A stretch of 64,000 nucleotides of DNA from Halichoerus grypus. Taxonomy: Eukaryota; Chordata; Mammalia; Carnivora; Phocidae. Shown in pieces: positions 37,036-48,884 of this stretch. Within the stretch, counting starts at the first letter, position 1, and each line of letters begins with the position of its first letter. Location: contig NC_135720.1 of NCBI RefSeq assembly GCF_964656455.1, forward strand, positions 52,540,598-52,604,597, read 5' to 3'. Position numbers and translations under genes: made by a program. Under the pieces are notes generated by a model that was not told the DNA's origin, searched no databases, and worked only from the letters and a program-made list of their open reading frames with translations.

Positions 37036-37243
37036 GGGGCGCCTGGGTGGCTCAGTCGTTAAGCGTCTGCCTTCGGCTCAGGTCATGATCCCAGGGTCCT
37101 GGGATCGAGCCCCACATCGGGCTCCCTGCTCAGCAGGAAGCCTGCTTCTCCCTCTCCCACTCCCCCTGCTTGTGTTCCCTCTCTCGCTGTGTCTCTCTCT
37201 CTATCAAATATCAAATAAATGAATAAAATATATATATATAAAA
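37036..37243 (+). mobile_element. Can-SINE with perfect 15-bp TSD
   Basis: Near-consensus sense copy. AAGAATCCTCTGAGA is present at 37021-37035 and again at 37244-37258 without mismatch. The tail contains an AT dinucleotide run. Confidence 0.97.
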
Positions 37244-37530
37244 AAGAATCCTCTGAGAAAGTTTTGATGGAAAAGTTCAAAGAGGAGTGTCTATCAGGTC
37301 TGCGGCAAATACAAAGGCCTTCCTGTATTTTCAGACAGCTAGGTCCACGGGAAGCCCAGCTAGTGTTCCTATAGCATAAGATGGGGAGTGTTTGCCAGGG
37401 TAGGACTCCTAATCTTAGTTCTGCCCCTGGGCATCAATATTTCATTCAGGAAAATTTATTTATTGTGTTTCCAATTATATCATTCGTTAAAATATAATAT
37501 CTGTACATATTTTAAAACACCGAGCTAGGT

Positions 37531-37640
37531 AGGGCGCCTGGCTGGCTCAGTCAGTAAAGTGTGCAACTCTTGATCTCAGAGTTGTAAGTCTGAGCCCCAC
37601 GTGGGGTGTTGAGATTACTTAAAAAAATAAAATCTTAAAA
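37531..37640 (+). mobile_element. Short Can-SINE
   Basis: About 110 bp only: the head GGGCGCCTGGCTGGCTCAG, then GCCCCACGTGGGGTGTTGAGA, then straight into the AATAAAATCTTAAAA tail. The CT-rich middle is absent, as in a short Can-SINE subfamily. Confidence 0.88.
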
Positions 37641-38086
37641 AATTGAGCTAAAGGGGAAAAATATAACCTCATGAAAAAGGCCTGAGTTTTGTGGAGTTTA
37701 AAATCGATTTTTTCAATGTTCAGTAATTTGCTGAACCTCTTTGCAGTGCAAGGCTTATGTTTCTGTTCTCTTTTGACTCCTGTAGATACTGAGGAAGCAC
37801 AAGGTAAGTATTCAATAATTCTTGTTAAATGCATGAATGTTCCAGTTAAGTCGTTATATAACACTCTGAGATAAACTTCATGAACTGTCTCCTATTACCG
37901 GGTAGTGTCTGGGTCTCATACATAAGCAGTAAACCATTTGCTGAAAAAAATCCCATAAACTTTCTGGCAGAGAATTGAACAGGTATTCTATGGCAGATAC
38001 ATCCTAGCTGTGACTGAATTAATCATTGTAATTTCCAAACTGACATGCGGAGTCAAGAGAAATGAAGCAAATGCCCTTTTCCCATC

Positions 38087-38440
38087 TGTATCAGTTATCT
38101 ATTGCTGTGTGACAAATTACCCCAAAACTTAGTGGCTTAAAATAACGTTTATTATCTCAGTTTCTGTGAATCAGGAGTTCAGGTGCAGCTTAACTGGGTC
38201 CCCTGGCTCTAGGTCTCACACCAGGCTCTCAAAGCTCAACTAGGAAAGGATCCACTTCCTAGCTTATTCATGTGGTTGTTGGTTTCCCATGAGCTGTTGG
38301 TTTCTTGCCATACGGGCCTCTCCACAGAGCATCTCACAACATGGCAGCTTGCTTTCCTAGCATTAGGAATACTGGAAAGTATCATGAGCCACCCTGAAAG
38401 TCAGGATGTCCATTTAGAACCAAAACTTACAAGGTGTCCT
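38087..38440 (-). mobile_element. MLT1-like LTR fragment
   Basis: TGTATCAGTTATCTATTGC, AATTACCCCAAAACTTAGTGG and CTCACAACATGGCAGCTTGC fit a MaLR LTR read antisense. Diverged; subfamily unclear. Confidence 0.65.
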
Positions 38441-40649
38441 CTATTCTGGTCACTCCAACATTTTCCTGATTGAGGACCACTTTTAATTTCCCTGAAGTTC
38501 TAGAAAGACCAAAAAGGGTGGGGCTGTTGAGGAAACAGAGCATGACTGCAGAAGGAGCCCCCCACCTTCGCCCTCCCCCACCTGTTAGGAGTTGCCATAA
38601 GAACTTGGAGTAGAGGCATGGCAAAGCTGAAAGACCATATGGGAAGTGTTCTGGAACCAGCTCTCCTCTTGAGACCGGAAGGGCATTCATTATCCCAAAT
38701 GGCTGACTTTGGGCAAAATTTCCACAGAAGGAAATCAACCCGTAGACTTAGAACAAAGTCTTAGGCAAACCAGAAACATTTGAGAGGACTGCCGAAGTTC
38801 AGGTGTCAGGCATTAAAATTATGGCTGGTTTCTGTGCATCTCATTAGGGGAGAAAATATATAAATGTACTTAAATGGACCAGAGGGGAGTCATAAGGTTG
38901 ATTCTGAGGGCTGAGTGATCTGAACTTGGAGACAAGCTTAAAGGGAAAAATCTATACTGGCCAGAGACCAAGTTAATGGAAAATTTAATTGAAGCGAATG
39001 AAATGCTAAGCCTCCTAGGTGGTGTGGCCTGGTGCCCTTTGAACCGGGAAGGCTGGGACGGGAGGCCACAGAGGGCCCTGAGGGAAAACGTGATGAGCTT
39101 ATCTGAGCAAGACCCAGGGCGGGACTGAGCCTGAGCAAAGAAAGTCCGCAAACCTCCACTAGAGCCTCAGGGAGAGGCAGCCTGGAGGGCAGAGAGGAAA
39201 TCTGCTGATTTCTGCCACTGCGAAGTCCTTAGAGGGTCTCTGCCTCCCGCCGCGGCACTGAGCACGTGCTGGGCACCCGGGTGCCGGAGAGGAGCAGGGG
39301 TGTGGGTGGGAGGCCGCCACCCAAGGTAGGAAACAATGGCCCCTCAGCAGGGGAAGGGCAGCCCTCCTGGGGACCTGCTATTGTTTCCCGGGGTCTCCCC
39401 CCTCCTGCCCCCTTCTGCGCTCTGCTTCCCCGCTTAGAGCTTGTAGCTCTTTCTCTGCAGCCGGAGCTTCCTGGCTGCACCCCTCCGGGGGTGGCACCTG
39501 GTTCGCCGTCGCTCTTGGAGCGGCAGAGTAGGGGGCCCACAGGGCTACTTCCTTTCGGAATCTGGGTTTCAGGGCTGGGATCTGTGCAGCTGCCATCTCG
39601 TCAAGCCGCCGAGCCAAGCTGTTCTCACATGGAGCCCTCTGGCCACTGACCCAGTGGTTTGCCTTTCTTGCCGGCCTGGGCAGGGCTGTGTGACCCGCTG
39701 GCCTGGGCAGGCCGGCGGGCAATGGGTCCAGAGCAAGGCAGTGGCTCCCAGCCTAGGGGGAGGTGGCCGCGCGCAGTATAGAAAGGGCTCACTGTGTGCT
39801 GCAGCTGCTCCTTCAGCTGAGAAGTCACGGCTGGTGTGGGGAAATAAGGTGGGGAGTGGAGGGGGGGTGTGGGGGGGTGTGGGTGGGGGTGTGCGTGTGC
39901 GTGAAAGAGGGGGGTGGAAAGAACTGTCCATTCTGAAAAAGAATCGTTTCTAAGACTCTGGAATTTGGGGCTCATTACTGCACGAATAGGTATTATTTGA
40001 GACTAATTTTGCAGATGGCCGTATTGTTGCTTTTCAGGGCTTCATTTGGTTAAAGAACCCACATAAAGTGCCGGCTTCACTTTTTTTGATAAAATAAACA
40101 GGCAGGTTCACTTAACTCTGAGCAGTTTGGTCTTGGGTCCTAAAGGACAAGGGGTCAACCGCAGCCTGAACTGAAACTCCATCAGGAGTGTCTGCACTTT
40201 AATACACATGAGCCCCCCTTTTCCTCGCTGTGCTGCTCTTGCTGCTTTGGGACTTTCTCTCTCTGGCTCTTGGCTTTCTTCTTCCTGTCCCTCTGTCTCT
40301 CCCTGCTTCTCTTCGGACCTTCTCTACATTCCAGGTGCTCTTGCCGGACCCTCCAGAGCTGCAGTGGCAACAGGGCTTCATCGGGCGGGCGATCTGGAAG
40401 GCTCTGCAGAGGTGAGGGAGGAGGGAAGCGCCCACACATGCCTGACCCTCGAGTTTGTTTCCCAGACAGGGAGGTGTAGACACAGTTCAAATTCAGAAGC
40501 AAATGGCTATCCCTTGAGGCTCGAGTGGGTTTGAACTCTTCGAGTGTTCTTTGGCTTCACTAATGGGCAGGCTTTCCGTACAGCGGCTGGGGGAAAACGT
40601 AGCTCACAGATCAGCAATGGTGAAAAAGGAACACCAGGCTCTCCTGAAA

Positions 40650-40701
40650 GTTCCCAAGACATTAAACCCTGAAAAGTTCCCAAGACATGAAACCCTGAAA
40701 A
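40650..40701 (+). repeat. 26-bp tandem duplication
   Basis: GTTCCCAAGACATTAAACCC (40650) and GTTCCCAAGACATGAAACCC (40676) start two 26-bp units with one mismatch. Confidence 0.95.
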
Positions 40702-41867
40702 TGCGGCAGACGTCTTGGATGGCACCATGGGTGTGTTTGCCTTTCTGTTTAAGCCTGCTCCTGTGATAGTCCAAGAGCAGATTATTCCTTTTCCTGGAGG
40801 GAAGATGTAATGATTTTCCAAGCAGCATCCTTTGTCCCTTGGATACAGGCAGGGAGGTTATAGAAAAAAGTGCAGGAGACCCCTCTCCCTTACCCCACTT
40901 TGCGGAGCTGATGTTCTCCACAGAGATTAAATGGCCTTACATGGAGGCTGGGTTGGATCCTCTTGTTTAATGAGAGGTGCCAGGGTGACAAGCTCATTTC
41001 AGATGAGAAGCAGTTTTCTAAGAAATCAGGGAGAAAAGGTCCGCCCCATGGTTGGCCGTGAGTCTGCACGCAGGGGCTGGATCTGCGCGGGGCACTCGTG
41101 CCTGGCAATCCCAGGACTGCTGGCCCCATCTGGTGTTCACTCACCAGTCAGCCACAAAACCGCTGAAAAGTGCAATTCCCTCCTCAGGTACGGATCTGGT
41201 CCTTCTTTTTACAGACTTTAAATGGTGGTTTTAGGTAACCAATAATCCATGGTCACACAGTGAAATTCTTAGTTCCTAAGAGTTCTGCATACCCACAATT
41301 TCTCTCCCTGTATGTTGATGACTTCATAGTTTTGAATAGTAGAAAGGTGATGTATCCAGCAGTCATCATTTCAACTAAAGCAAGAGGAATTGGGGGTAGA
41401 TGTAAGGAGGAACTTTTAGGCGATAAGATTTGCAGTACAATGAGCTAATTGTGAGGGAGATTGTAGAATCTCTTGCAGGAAGCTTTTAAATAAGAGGCTC
41501 ATTTATTTTTCCTTATTTACCACCCAGCCTGAAAAGAGGGCTTGGTACTAACTCGGTGCTTTCCAGGGTTAATACACCACCTTTCACAATTTTTGCTATG
41601 TCCATATAACAATTGTAAAAGTGTTTACTTAAGATGTTCCTTTAAACAGATTCATTTCTTTTAACTTTAGCTCTTAGTCACTTTAAGCAATGATACCGTA
41701 TCAGTGAAATCATAGTTTGATGGGCTAATTATAGTTTATTGCTATCCACTAAAGTACATGACTATAAAAAATCATGTTCCCTTGTAGCTGTGTCTTCCAA
41801 AAAGATACACCTTCAAGTCCTAACTTTCTGCCTGTGAATAGAACGTTCTTTAGAAATAGGGTCTTTT

Positions 41868-42055
41868 GGGGCGCGTGGGTGGCTCAGTCAGTTAAGCATC
41901 CAACTCTTGATTTCAGCTCAGGTCATGATCTCAGGGTTGTGAGATAGGCTCCGCACCCAGCGTGGAGCCTGCTGAAGATTTTCTCTCTCCCTCTCCCTCT
42001 GCTCCCACCAACCCCCCCCCCACTCTCTCTCTCTCTCTCTCTCAATTAAAAGAAA
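41868..42055 (+). mobile_element. Can-SINE inside MLT1 LTR (first)
   Basis: Sense copy with head GGGGCGCGTGGGTGGCTCAG. AAATAGGGTCTTT lies on both sides (about 41854 and 42057), and the LTR sequence resumes after it. Confidence 0.95.
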
Positions 42056-42295
42056 AAAATAGGGTCTTTACAGATGTAATCAAGATGAGGTCATACTGGA
42101 TTATGGGCCCTAATCCAATGACTGATGCCTTCCTAAGACCTTTGGAAACAGACACAGAGGCACAGGGAAGATGCCATGTGACAATGGGGGCGGATAGGAG
42201 GGATATATCGACAGTGAAAGATCGTTGGCTACCAGCAACTAGGTAGAGACAAGGAAGGACACTACCCTTGAGCCTTAAGAAAGAACATGGCCCTG

Positions 42296-42491
42296 GGGCA
42301 CCTGGGTGGTGCAGTCAGTAAGCATCCGACTCTTGGTTTCTGCTCAGGTCATGATTTCAGAGTCGTGAGATCGAGCCCCATGTTGGGCTCCATGCTCAGC
42401 ACGGAATCTGCTTGAGTTTCTCTCTCCCTTTGCCCCTCCCTCCACTCTCTCTCTCCAAAATAAATAATAAATAAATCTAAAAAAAAAAAAA
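42296..42491 (+). mobile_element. Can-SINE inside MLT1 LTR (second)
   Basis: Sense copy. Flanked by GAAAGAACATGGCCCT and GAAAGAACACGGCCCT. The LTR continues with its 3' end afterwards. Confidence 0.95.
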
Positions 42492-43439
42492 GAGGAAAGA
42501 ACACGGCCCTGCCGACACCTTGATTACATACTTCCAGCCTCCAGAACTATGAGAGAATGCATTTCTGCTGTTTTAGGCCACTAAGTTTATGGTATTTTCT
42601 GTAGCCTTAGGAAATGAATACACCAAAGTCCCTCCTAAAATCATGCGCGGTCCCACCAGGGGGGCGCACCTGCCACTGGGGGAAATGCTGGGCTCTGTGC
42701 AGTCCCTTTTTCGGGCCTGTAGGTGAATGATGACGGCCTGCATGATATCGGTCATTTTTACACTTCCGTATGATGTGTCAGCACCCGTGTTTACAAAGGT
42801 GAGGAAAAGGCTGTTTTAGCCAGGTTTGAGCAGATGTGTCTCATCAACTCTGAGCGGCACCCTAGTGTGTGCACCTGAACGTGCTGCTCACTCCCAGGCT
42901 TCCTGGGAGCTCCAGGCTGAGCAGAGCCGCGGTAGGGGGCTTGCCGATCTGTCTCCACGGTGGTTCACCCTCTGCCTCTGGAATAATGGGCGTATCCTGT
43001 GCTGGGTAGAGGGCTGTTGCCTGGTGGTCTCTCAAGTCGGTTTTACTTTTTGATGAATTCATTTGGATCCCAGCCCAGAAGCTGGCTTTTATTACCTTTG
43101 ATCTCACTCATGGTCGTCAGCAGTTTTTAAACCAATGAAGTCCATGTTCCCTTGTTCCCCGTTTCTGCACGTCGTCATAGGACGATGATCTTTCATCCGC
43201 ATCTGTATTTTCCAGCTATATTGCAGATTGGAGAATTGTCTGCATTCTCTACCTTACCGCTATCAGAACCCATGTAGACATATTTAATCTCGATTTAAAA
43301 TATTTAATAAACAGAATAAATGTTTTAGTTAGATCTTTTTTTATCATTGTTTACCATGCATCCATGAGAGTCCTTTCTAATCTGTATCGTAAGGCGTATT
43401 CTGTGTAATGGCCGCCTCACTGCTAACAGTGGCCCAACT

Positions 43440-43560
43440 GTCCACTCGATAGCTATTTATTGAGTGCCTTCTGTATGCCAGACACTGAGTAGCTTCCTCA
43501 CATACAGCAAGGCACCTGCCACTAGGGACACAGAAGGGATTAGTATCTCAGGTACTGAGA
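43440..43560 (+). repeat. L2-like fragment
   Basis: GCTATTTATTGAGTGCCTTC, then TGCCAGACACTGAGTAG and GGGACACAGAAGGGATTAG are typical of L2/MIR 3' ends. Confidence 0.5.
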
Positions 43561-43964
43561 ACGTTCCAGTAAAGGGAATATGATGACAGCTTACTGCTAA
43601 CTGGCTTGGAATGGTGCTAACCCATAGTAGGTGCTCAGTGTTTGTCTCCTTCTCCTCACTCCATTCGGGAGGCAGCCTCGTACATAGCTCTGTAACCTGG
43701 GCCTTTTTAGAATCTTCCTACTGCCGTCTTCTGATCCAGATGGAAGAGCTGCAGTAGAGGTCATCAAGGAGCAGGTGCCGAGTTCCAGGTTCCTGAAGAC
43801 CTCTTGCAGCATCCCCGGGCCACGAAGCAGAAAGCACAGAGCATGCATACACTGAGGCTGCTCAGCTTACTTGTGTCGTGGCGGCCGGAGCGGTGTTGGC
43901 CGGACCTGCCTATGTAACACTCTTAAGAATGTGTTCAGACCCAGCGCCAGGCTTCTGCAGGGAA

Positions 43965-46900
43965 TTGTTTAAACAGCTTTATTGAGATTATCATACAAGA
44001 GTGCAACACAGTGGTTGTTAGTTTATTCACAGAAATGTGCAGCCACAATGGTAGAACACTTGCAGTACCTCAAAAAGCACATACGCTTTAGCCAGCACCC
44101 TCTCTCCCCACTGTCCCTCTGCCCTCAGCAACCGCTGATCTACTTCTTGTCTGTATAGGGTTGCCTGTCCCGGACATTTCATGTAAGTGCAATCACTTCA
44201 TCCGTGGCCTTTTGTGACTGGCTTCTTTCACTTAGCAGAATATTTCAAGGCTCATTCATGCTGTAGCAGTATCAGTATTCATTTCTTTTTATGCCTGAAT
44301 AATATTCCGTTGTGTGGATAGGCATCATTTTGTGGATCCATTCGTCAGTTGATCACCTTTTTGGGTTATTTCCACCTTTGGGCTATTATGAATAGTGCTT
44401 CTGTAAATGTTCATGTACCAATTTTTGTGTGGACATATGTTCTCATTTCTCTTGGTAGATACCTAGGAGTGGAATTGCTGGGTCGTAGAATGACTCTAGT
44501 TTGAACGAGTTGAGGAAGAGCCAGACTGTTTTCTGAAGAGCCTGTACCATTTTATATTCGCACCAGCAGTGTATGAGGGTTCCAGTCTCTCTACAGCATC
44601 ATCGACATTTGTTATTATCTGACTTTTTATTATAAACATCCAAATGAGTGGGAAGTTACACTTCTTTGCGGTTTTGATTTGCATTCCCCAATGACTAATG
44701 ATGGGGAACATGTTTTTGTGTGTTTATTGGCCATTTGTATATCTTCTTTGGAGAAAGATCTCATCAAGTTCTTTGCCTATCTTTAAATTTGATTTCTTTT
44801 TTTTTTTTTTTTTTTTAAAGATTTTATTTATTTGACAGAGAGAGCACAAGCAGAGGGAGAGAGGGAGAAGCAGGTTCCCTGCTGAGCAAGGAGCCCGATG
44901 TGGGACTCGATCCCAGGACTCTGGGATCATGACCTGGGCCAAAGGCAGCCTCTTAACCGACTGAGCCACCCAGGCGTCCCAAATTTGGTTTCTTTTTATT
45001 GACTTTTATTGAGTTACTCTGGAAACAAGTCCCTGATGAGATATATGATTTGCAAGTATTTTCTCCCATTCCATGGGTAATCTTTTCACTTTTTTGATGC
45101 TATCTTTCCAAGCACAGAAGTTTTACGTTTTGATAAAGTCCAATTTACCTATTTTTTCTTGTGTTGCTCATGCTTTTGGTGCTAAATGTAAGAATATCTT
45201 GCCAAATCCAAGGTCATGAAGATTTATTCTTATGTTTCCTTTTAAGAGTTTTATAACTTTTTGCTCTTACATTTAGGTCTTTGGCCCATATTGAGTGAAT
45301 TTTTGTATATGGTATGAATTAAGGGTCCAATGACATCGTTTTGCATGTGGATATCCAGTTGTTCCAACACCGGTTGCTGAAAAGATTTTTCTTTCCCCAT
45401 GGAATGATTTTTGGCACCCTTGTGGAGAATCAGCTGAACATAGACACAGTTTATTTTTGAACTCTCGATTCTATTCCATTGCTCTGCATACCTATTCTTA
45501 TTCCACAATCACACTGTCTTCATTATCGTTGCTCTGTAGTCAACTTTGGAATTGGGAAGTGTGAAGGCTCTATGTTGTTCTTTTCTCGTGATTGTTTTGG
45601 TTCATCTTGGTCCCTCGAAAATCATGAGTTTTAGAATCAGCTTGTCAATTTCTATGAAGAAGTCAGCTGAGATACTGACAAGAATTACATTGATTCTGTG
45701 GGTCAATTTAGGGAGTATCGCCATCTTGATATTCAGTCTTTTGATTCATGAACATGGGATTTTTCCCCATTTATTTAGATCTTCTTTACTTTCTTTCAAC
45801 AATGTTTTGTAGTTTTCAGTTTTACACTTCTTTTGCTAAATTCATTCCTCCATATTTTATTCTATTTAATGCTATTATAAATGAAATTGTTTTCTTAACT
45901 TCATTTTCAGAATCTGAAACACAGTTGATATTTGTATATTGATCTTGTATCCTGCAACTTTGCTAAACTCATTTATTAGTTCCAATAATGTTTTAATGGA
46001 TTCTTTAGGATTTTCTACATACAAGCGATAGTTTTATTTCTTCTGTCCTATTTGGATGCCTTTTCTTTCTTTTTCTTACCTAATTGCCCTGGCTGGAACT
46101 TCCAGTAAAATGTTGAATAGAAGTCGTAAGAATAAGCATCCATGTCTTTTTCTTGATCTTAGGAGGGAAAGCATCCAGTCTTTCACCATTCACTATGGTG
46201 TTAGCTGTAAATTTTTTGTAGATGCCCTTTCTTCAGTTGAGGAAGTTGCCTTCTATTCCTAGTGTGTTGAGTGTCTTTTTTATCAGGAAAGGACATTGAA
46301 TTTTGTCAGATCTATTGGGATAATTGTACTATCTTTTTTTTTTTAATTCTATCTATATGGTGTATTACATTAATTGATTTTTGACTGTTAAACCAACCTT
46401 GCTTTCCTGGGATAAATCCTACTTGGTCATGGTGTATAAGTCATGTTATATGTTACTGGATTTGATCTGCTGGCATTTTGTTGAGGATATTTGTATCCAT
46501 ATTTATAAGAAATATTAATCTGTAGTTTTCTGTTCTTGAGATGCCTTTGTCTGGTTTTGGTATCAGGGTAATAGTGGCCTCATGGAATGAGTTGGGAAGT
46601 ATCCCTTCCTTGTATTAATTTGCTTATAAAGAATTGGTTTTAATTTTTCTTTAAATGCTTGGTAGAATCTACTCATGAAACCATCTGGGCCTGGGATTTC
46701 TTTGTGAGTAGCTTTTGATTACTAATTCATTCTCTTTACTTGTTATAGGTTTACTCAGATTGTCTATGTATTTTTTTGAGTCAGTTTTGGTAATTTGTCA
46801 GTTACTAAGTTACCTAATTTATTGGCATATGATTGTCCATAGTATCCTTTAATGATCCATTTTGTTTCTATAAGATTGGTAGTAATGTCATCTCTTTCAT

Positions 46901-47255
46901 TTCTGATTCTCGTAATTTAACTCTTTTCTTTTTTCCTTGGCCAATCTAGCTAAAGTTTGTCAATTTTGTTGATTTTTTTCAAAAGGTCAGCTTAGGTTGC
47001 ATTGATTTTCCCCATTGTTTTTCTAGTCTTTACTTAATTTCTGCTTTAATCTTTATTTCCTTCCTTCTGCTTGCTTCAGGTGTAGTTTGTTCTCTGCCCC
47101 CCCCCCCCCACTATCTTATCATGAAAGATTAGGTTATCAATTTGAGATCTTTCTTCTTTTTAAATATAAGTATTTACAGCTATAAATTTTGCTCTAGGCA
47201 CTGCTTTAGTGACATCCCATATGCAATGACTTTTATTTCCAGGCAAGTTCCATAT
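43965..47255 (-). mobile_element. L1, 5'-truncated, about 3.1 kb
   Basis: The low-coordinate end is L1 3' UTR (GTGACTGGCTTCTTTCACTTAG, GAGTGGAATTGCTGGGTCG). After the SINE at 44799-44980 it continues through the reverse complement of the ORF2 C-terminal half (around 45300-47000). Frames are broken throughout, so it is inactive. Confidence 0.82.
44799..44980 (-). mobile_element. Can-SINE inside L1
   Basis: Antisense copy with a 20+ T tail, head ending CCACCCAGGCGTCCC. AAATTTGATTTCTTTTT and AAATTTGGTTTCTTTTT flank it. It splits an older L1. Confidence 0.95.
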
Positions 47256-48392
47256 TTATCCCCATCTATGAGAAGAATTGATAGCTCCCCTAATAAAACC
47301 AAGTCTTAATCTTTCAATATCTACATTATGGGAGGAATTCATTCATGAAGAAGACATCTGGATCTTGTGGCCTCAAATGTGTTTCCTCATTGCCAACCTT
47401 GGAGGATCCATTGGTTTTTGTTACTCTAGCACATTTTCTTTGTGGATGTCAAGATTTGTTTTGACCATATGTGGTATAGACATGATTACTGATGGGACTA
47501 GGCACATATGATCTTGTCTGGGATGGGAGGGACTGAAGAGAAGGAATTCCTAAGATATTTTTCTTCCTCTTTCTATCCCCATAATTCCCCTAAACTTTGT
47601 CCTTAAAAATATAACAAAACACCCCACACCTTTTGGCCATAGGTATAGCTCACAGACAGAGTTCAACAGGCTGAGGTTGAGCTTTAAAAATGTAGAAAGT
47701 CATGATTTACTTGGGCGAAGGGGAGCTGACAGTGAGGTTGGCTGACTCTTTAGGTCCTTTACTCCCCCTGCACTTTTGATTGGCTCTTTATCTCTCATCT
47801 GCAGTTGATAGGGAGAACCCTGGGGTTGACCAGATCAGCATTTGCGTCCCCAGTTTGTTAGCTTTGGGGGAAGGGCAGTACCCTCATGTGTTTTGGAACT
47901 GAAAGTGTTGGGGAGGAAGCACCGTTGCCCTTGTGTCACCACCCAGGTCAAATTGTTTCCTTAACTCAGGGACATTGTGACTCCTGCTAGATCTCTCTAA
48001 AGCATTCCGGGCTGGGTGAGGAGGGCAGTGTTGGTGGGCAAAGAGAAAAGAGGGCAGGGAGATTCAGACAAGCTGGTAGAGACTGCATGGAAGGAGAAAG
48101 ACCTTTGAATTTTACTTTCAAGTCATCAATAACCAAAATAATCACTTTTTCCTCTGAACACACAGGGGCACATCTCCCATCCCTACTATAATATGCTTTG
48201 TTGGTGAGGCAAGTGTCTCAGTCTGTTGAGAGGTGAACTATTTGGGATTATGATGTGGGGTCCATTCTTCCCCATCTCTCATCCCCACAGATAGTGGCAC
48301 CAGTGCTGCTGGGGAAACATTTGCCAAGACTGTCAGATAGCCTCTTGACTTGCTCTCTGATCTCTTCTTCTCTGTCCTGCCTTCTTGCTCAG

Positions 48393-48683
48393 CAAAAACA
48401 GCCACCACTGAGGAGTGCCTGGTGAACCCTGTAGGCATGAACCGCTACAGCGTGGACCCCTCCGCCTCTGCCTTTAGCCACAGGGGCTCCTTGCCCACCT
48501 CCTCCTCGCTGTACTGCAAGAGGCAGAACTCTGGAGATGGCCATCTTGGGGGAGGCCTGGCCACCACTGCCAGTGGTCCCCGCTCCAGCCCCATGTCCTC
48601 TGGAGGCCCCTTGGCACCTGGGCTGAGGCCCCCAGGCTCCAGCCCCAAGAGAAACGGGACCTCTCTTGAAGGAAACCGATGTG
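48393..48683 (+). CDS. SCML4: SCML4 coding exon 5: Ser/Gly/Pro-rich linker
   Basis: Encodes residues 228 (split A) to 324 and the first base of codon 325. The start reads AKTATTEECLVNPVGMNRY and the end is SLEGNRC. It is the largest coding exon (291 nt), phase 1 at both ends. Composition is rich in Ser, Gly and Pro, with runs such as SSLYCKRQNSGD and SSPMSSGGP, so it is probably a disordered spacer between SLED and SAM. The VNPVGMNRYSVD and CKRQNSGD blocks match mammalian SCML4, and divergence is concentrated in the Gly/Ala/Ser tract. Acceptor is CTTCTTGCTCAG to 48392; donor is TGTG|GTAATG. GC content is much higher than in the flanking introns, which creates long meaningless open frames on the opposite strand. 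Confidence 0.96.
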
Positions 48684-48884
48684 GTAATGTAATGCATGCT
48701 CTGGCTTCCCCATGTTTTAACCTACTTGGCCCTTGCTCTGGGATCACTGCATATAGGGGGAAGGGGGTGGGGTGGAGGGGAACCGTGCTGTCTGAACATG
48801 GGAACACTGGGAAATCAGAAGCACTTTCATGGGTTTTTGTTGTTCTTAAAGGCAGCTAACTTCAACCTTTGACCACAATAAAGA

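Larger units (their letters stand above)
41784..42622 (+). mobile_element. MLT1 LTR carrying two Can-SINEs
   Basis: Segments TAGGGTCTTTACAGATGTAA, ATGAGGTCATACTGGATTAT, GCCGACACCTTGATTACAT and CTCCAGAACTATGAGAGAAT are the MLT1A/B LTR in sense order, broken at 41868 and 42296 by SINEs. Confidence 0.85.
29890..48392 (+). other. SCML4: SCML4 intron 4 (18.5 kb)
   Basis: The longest intron. It holds eight Can-SINEs, two MER5 copies, two MaLR-type LTRs, a 3.3-kb L1, a GC-rich block at about 39230-39790 and two exon-like segments (37786-37803 and 40335-40411) whose use is unknown. 29900-32060 and 47260-48390 show no identifiable element apart from a possible L2 scrap at about 30720. Confidence 0.93.

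Noticed and set aside
37036..37110. tRNA-gene-like sequence
   Set aside because: The tRNA-like A and B boxes at this and similar places are the heads of Can-SINEs, not functional tRNA genes.
39378..39975. Several overlapping open frames on both strands
   Set aside because: All lie in the GC-rich block, are Pro/Gly/Arg-rich and low in complexity, and contradict one another. Composition effect.
43965..47255. Possible reverse-transcriptase gene
   Set aside because: L1 ORF2 remains are recognisable but broken by many stops and a SINE. Not a working gene.
48445..48807. Minus-strand open frame opposite exon 5
   Set aside because: An antisense shadow of a GC-rich coding exon.
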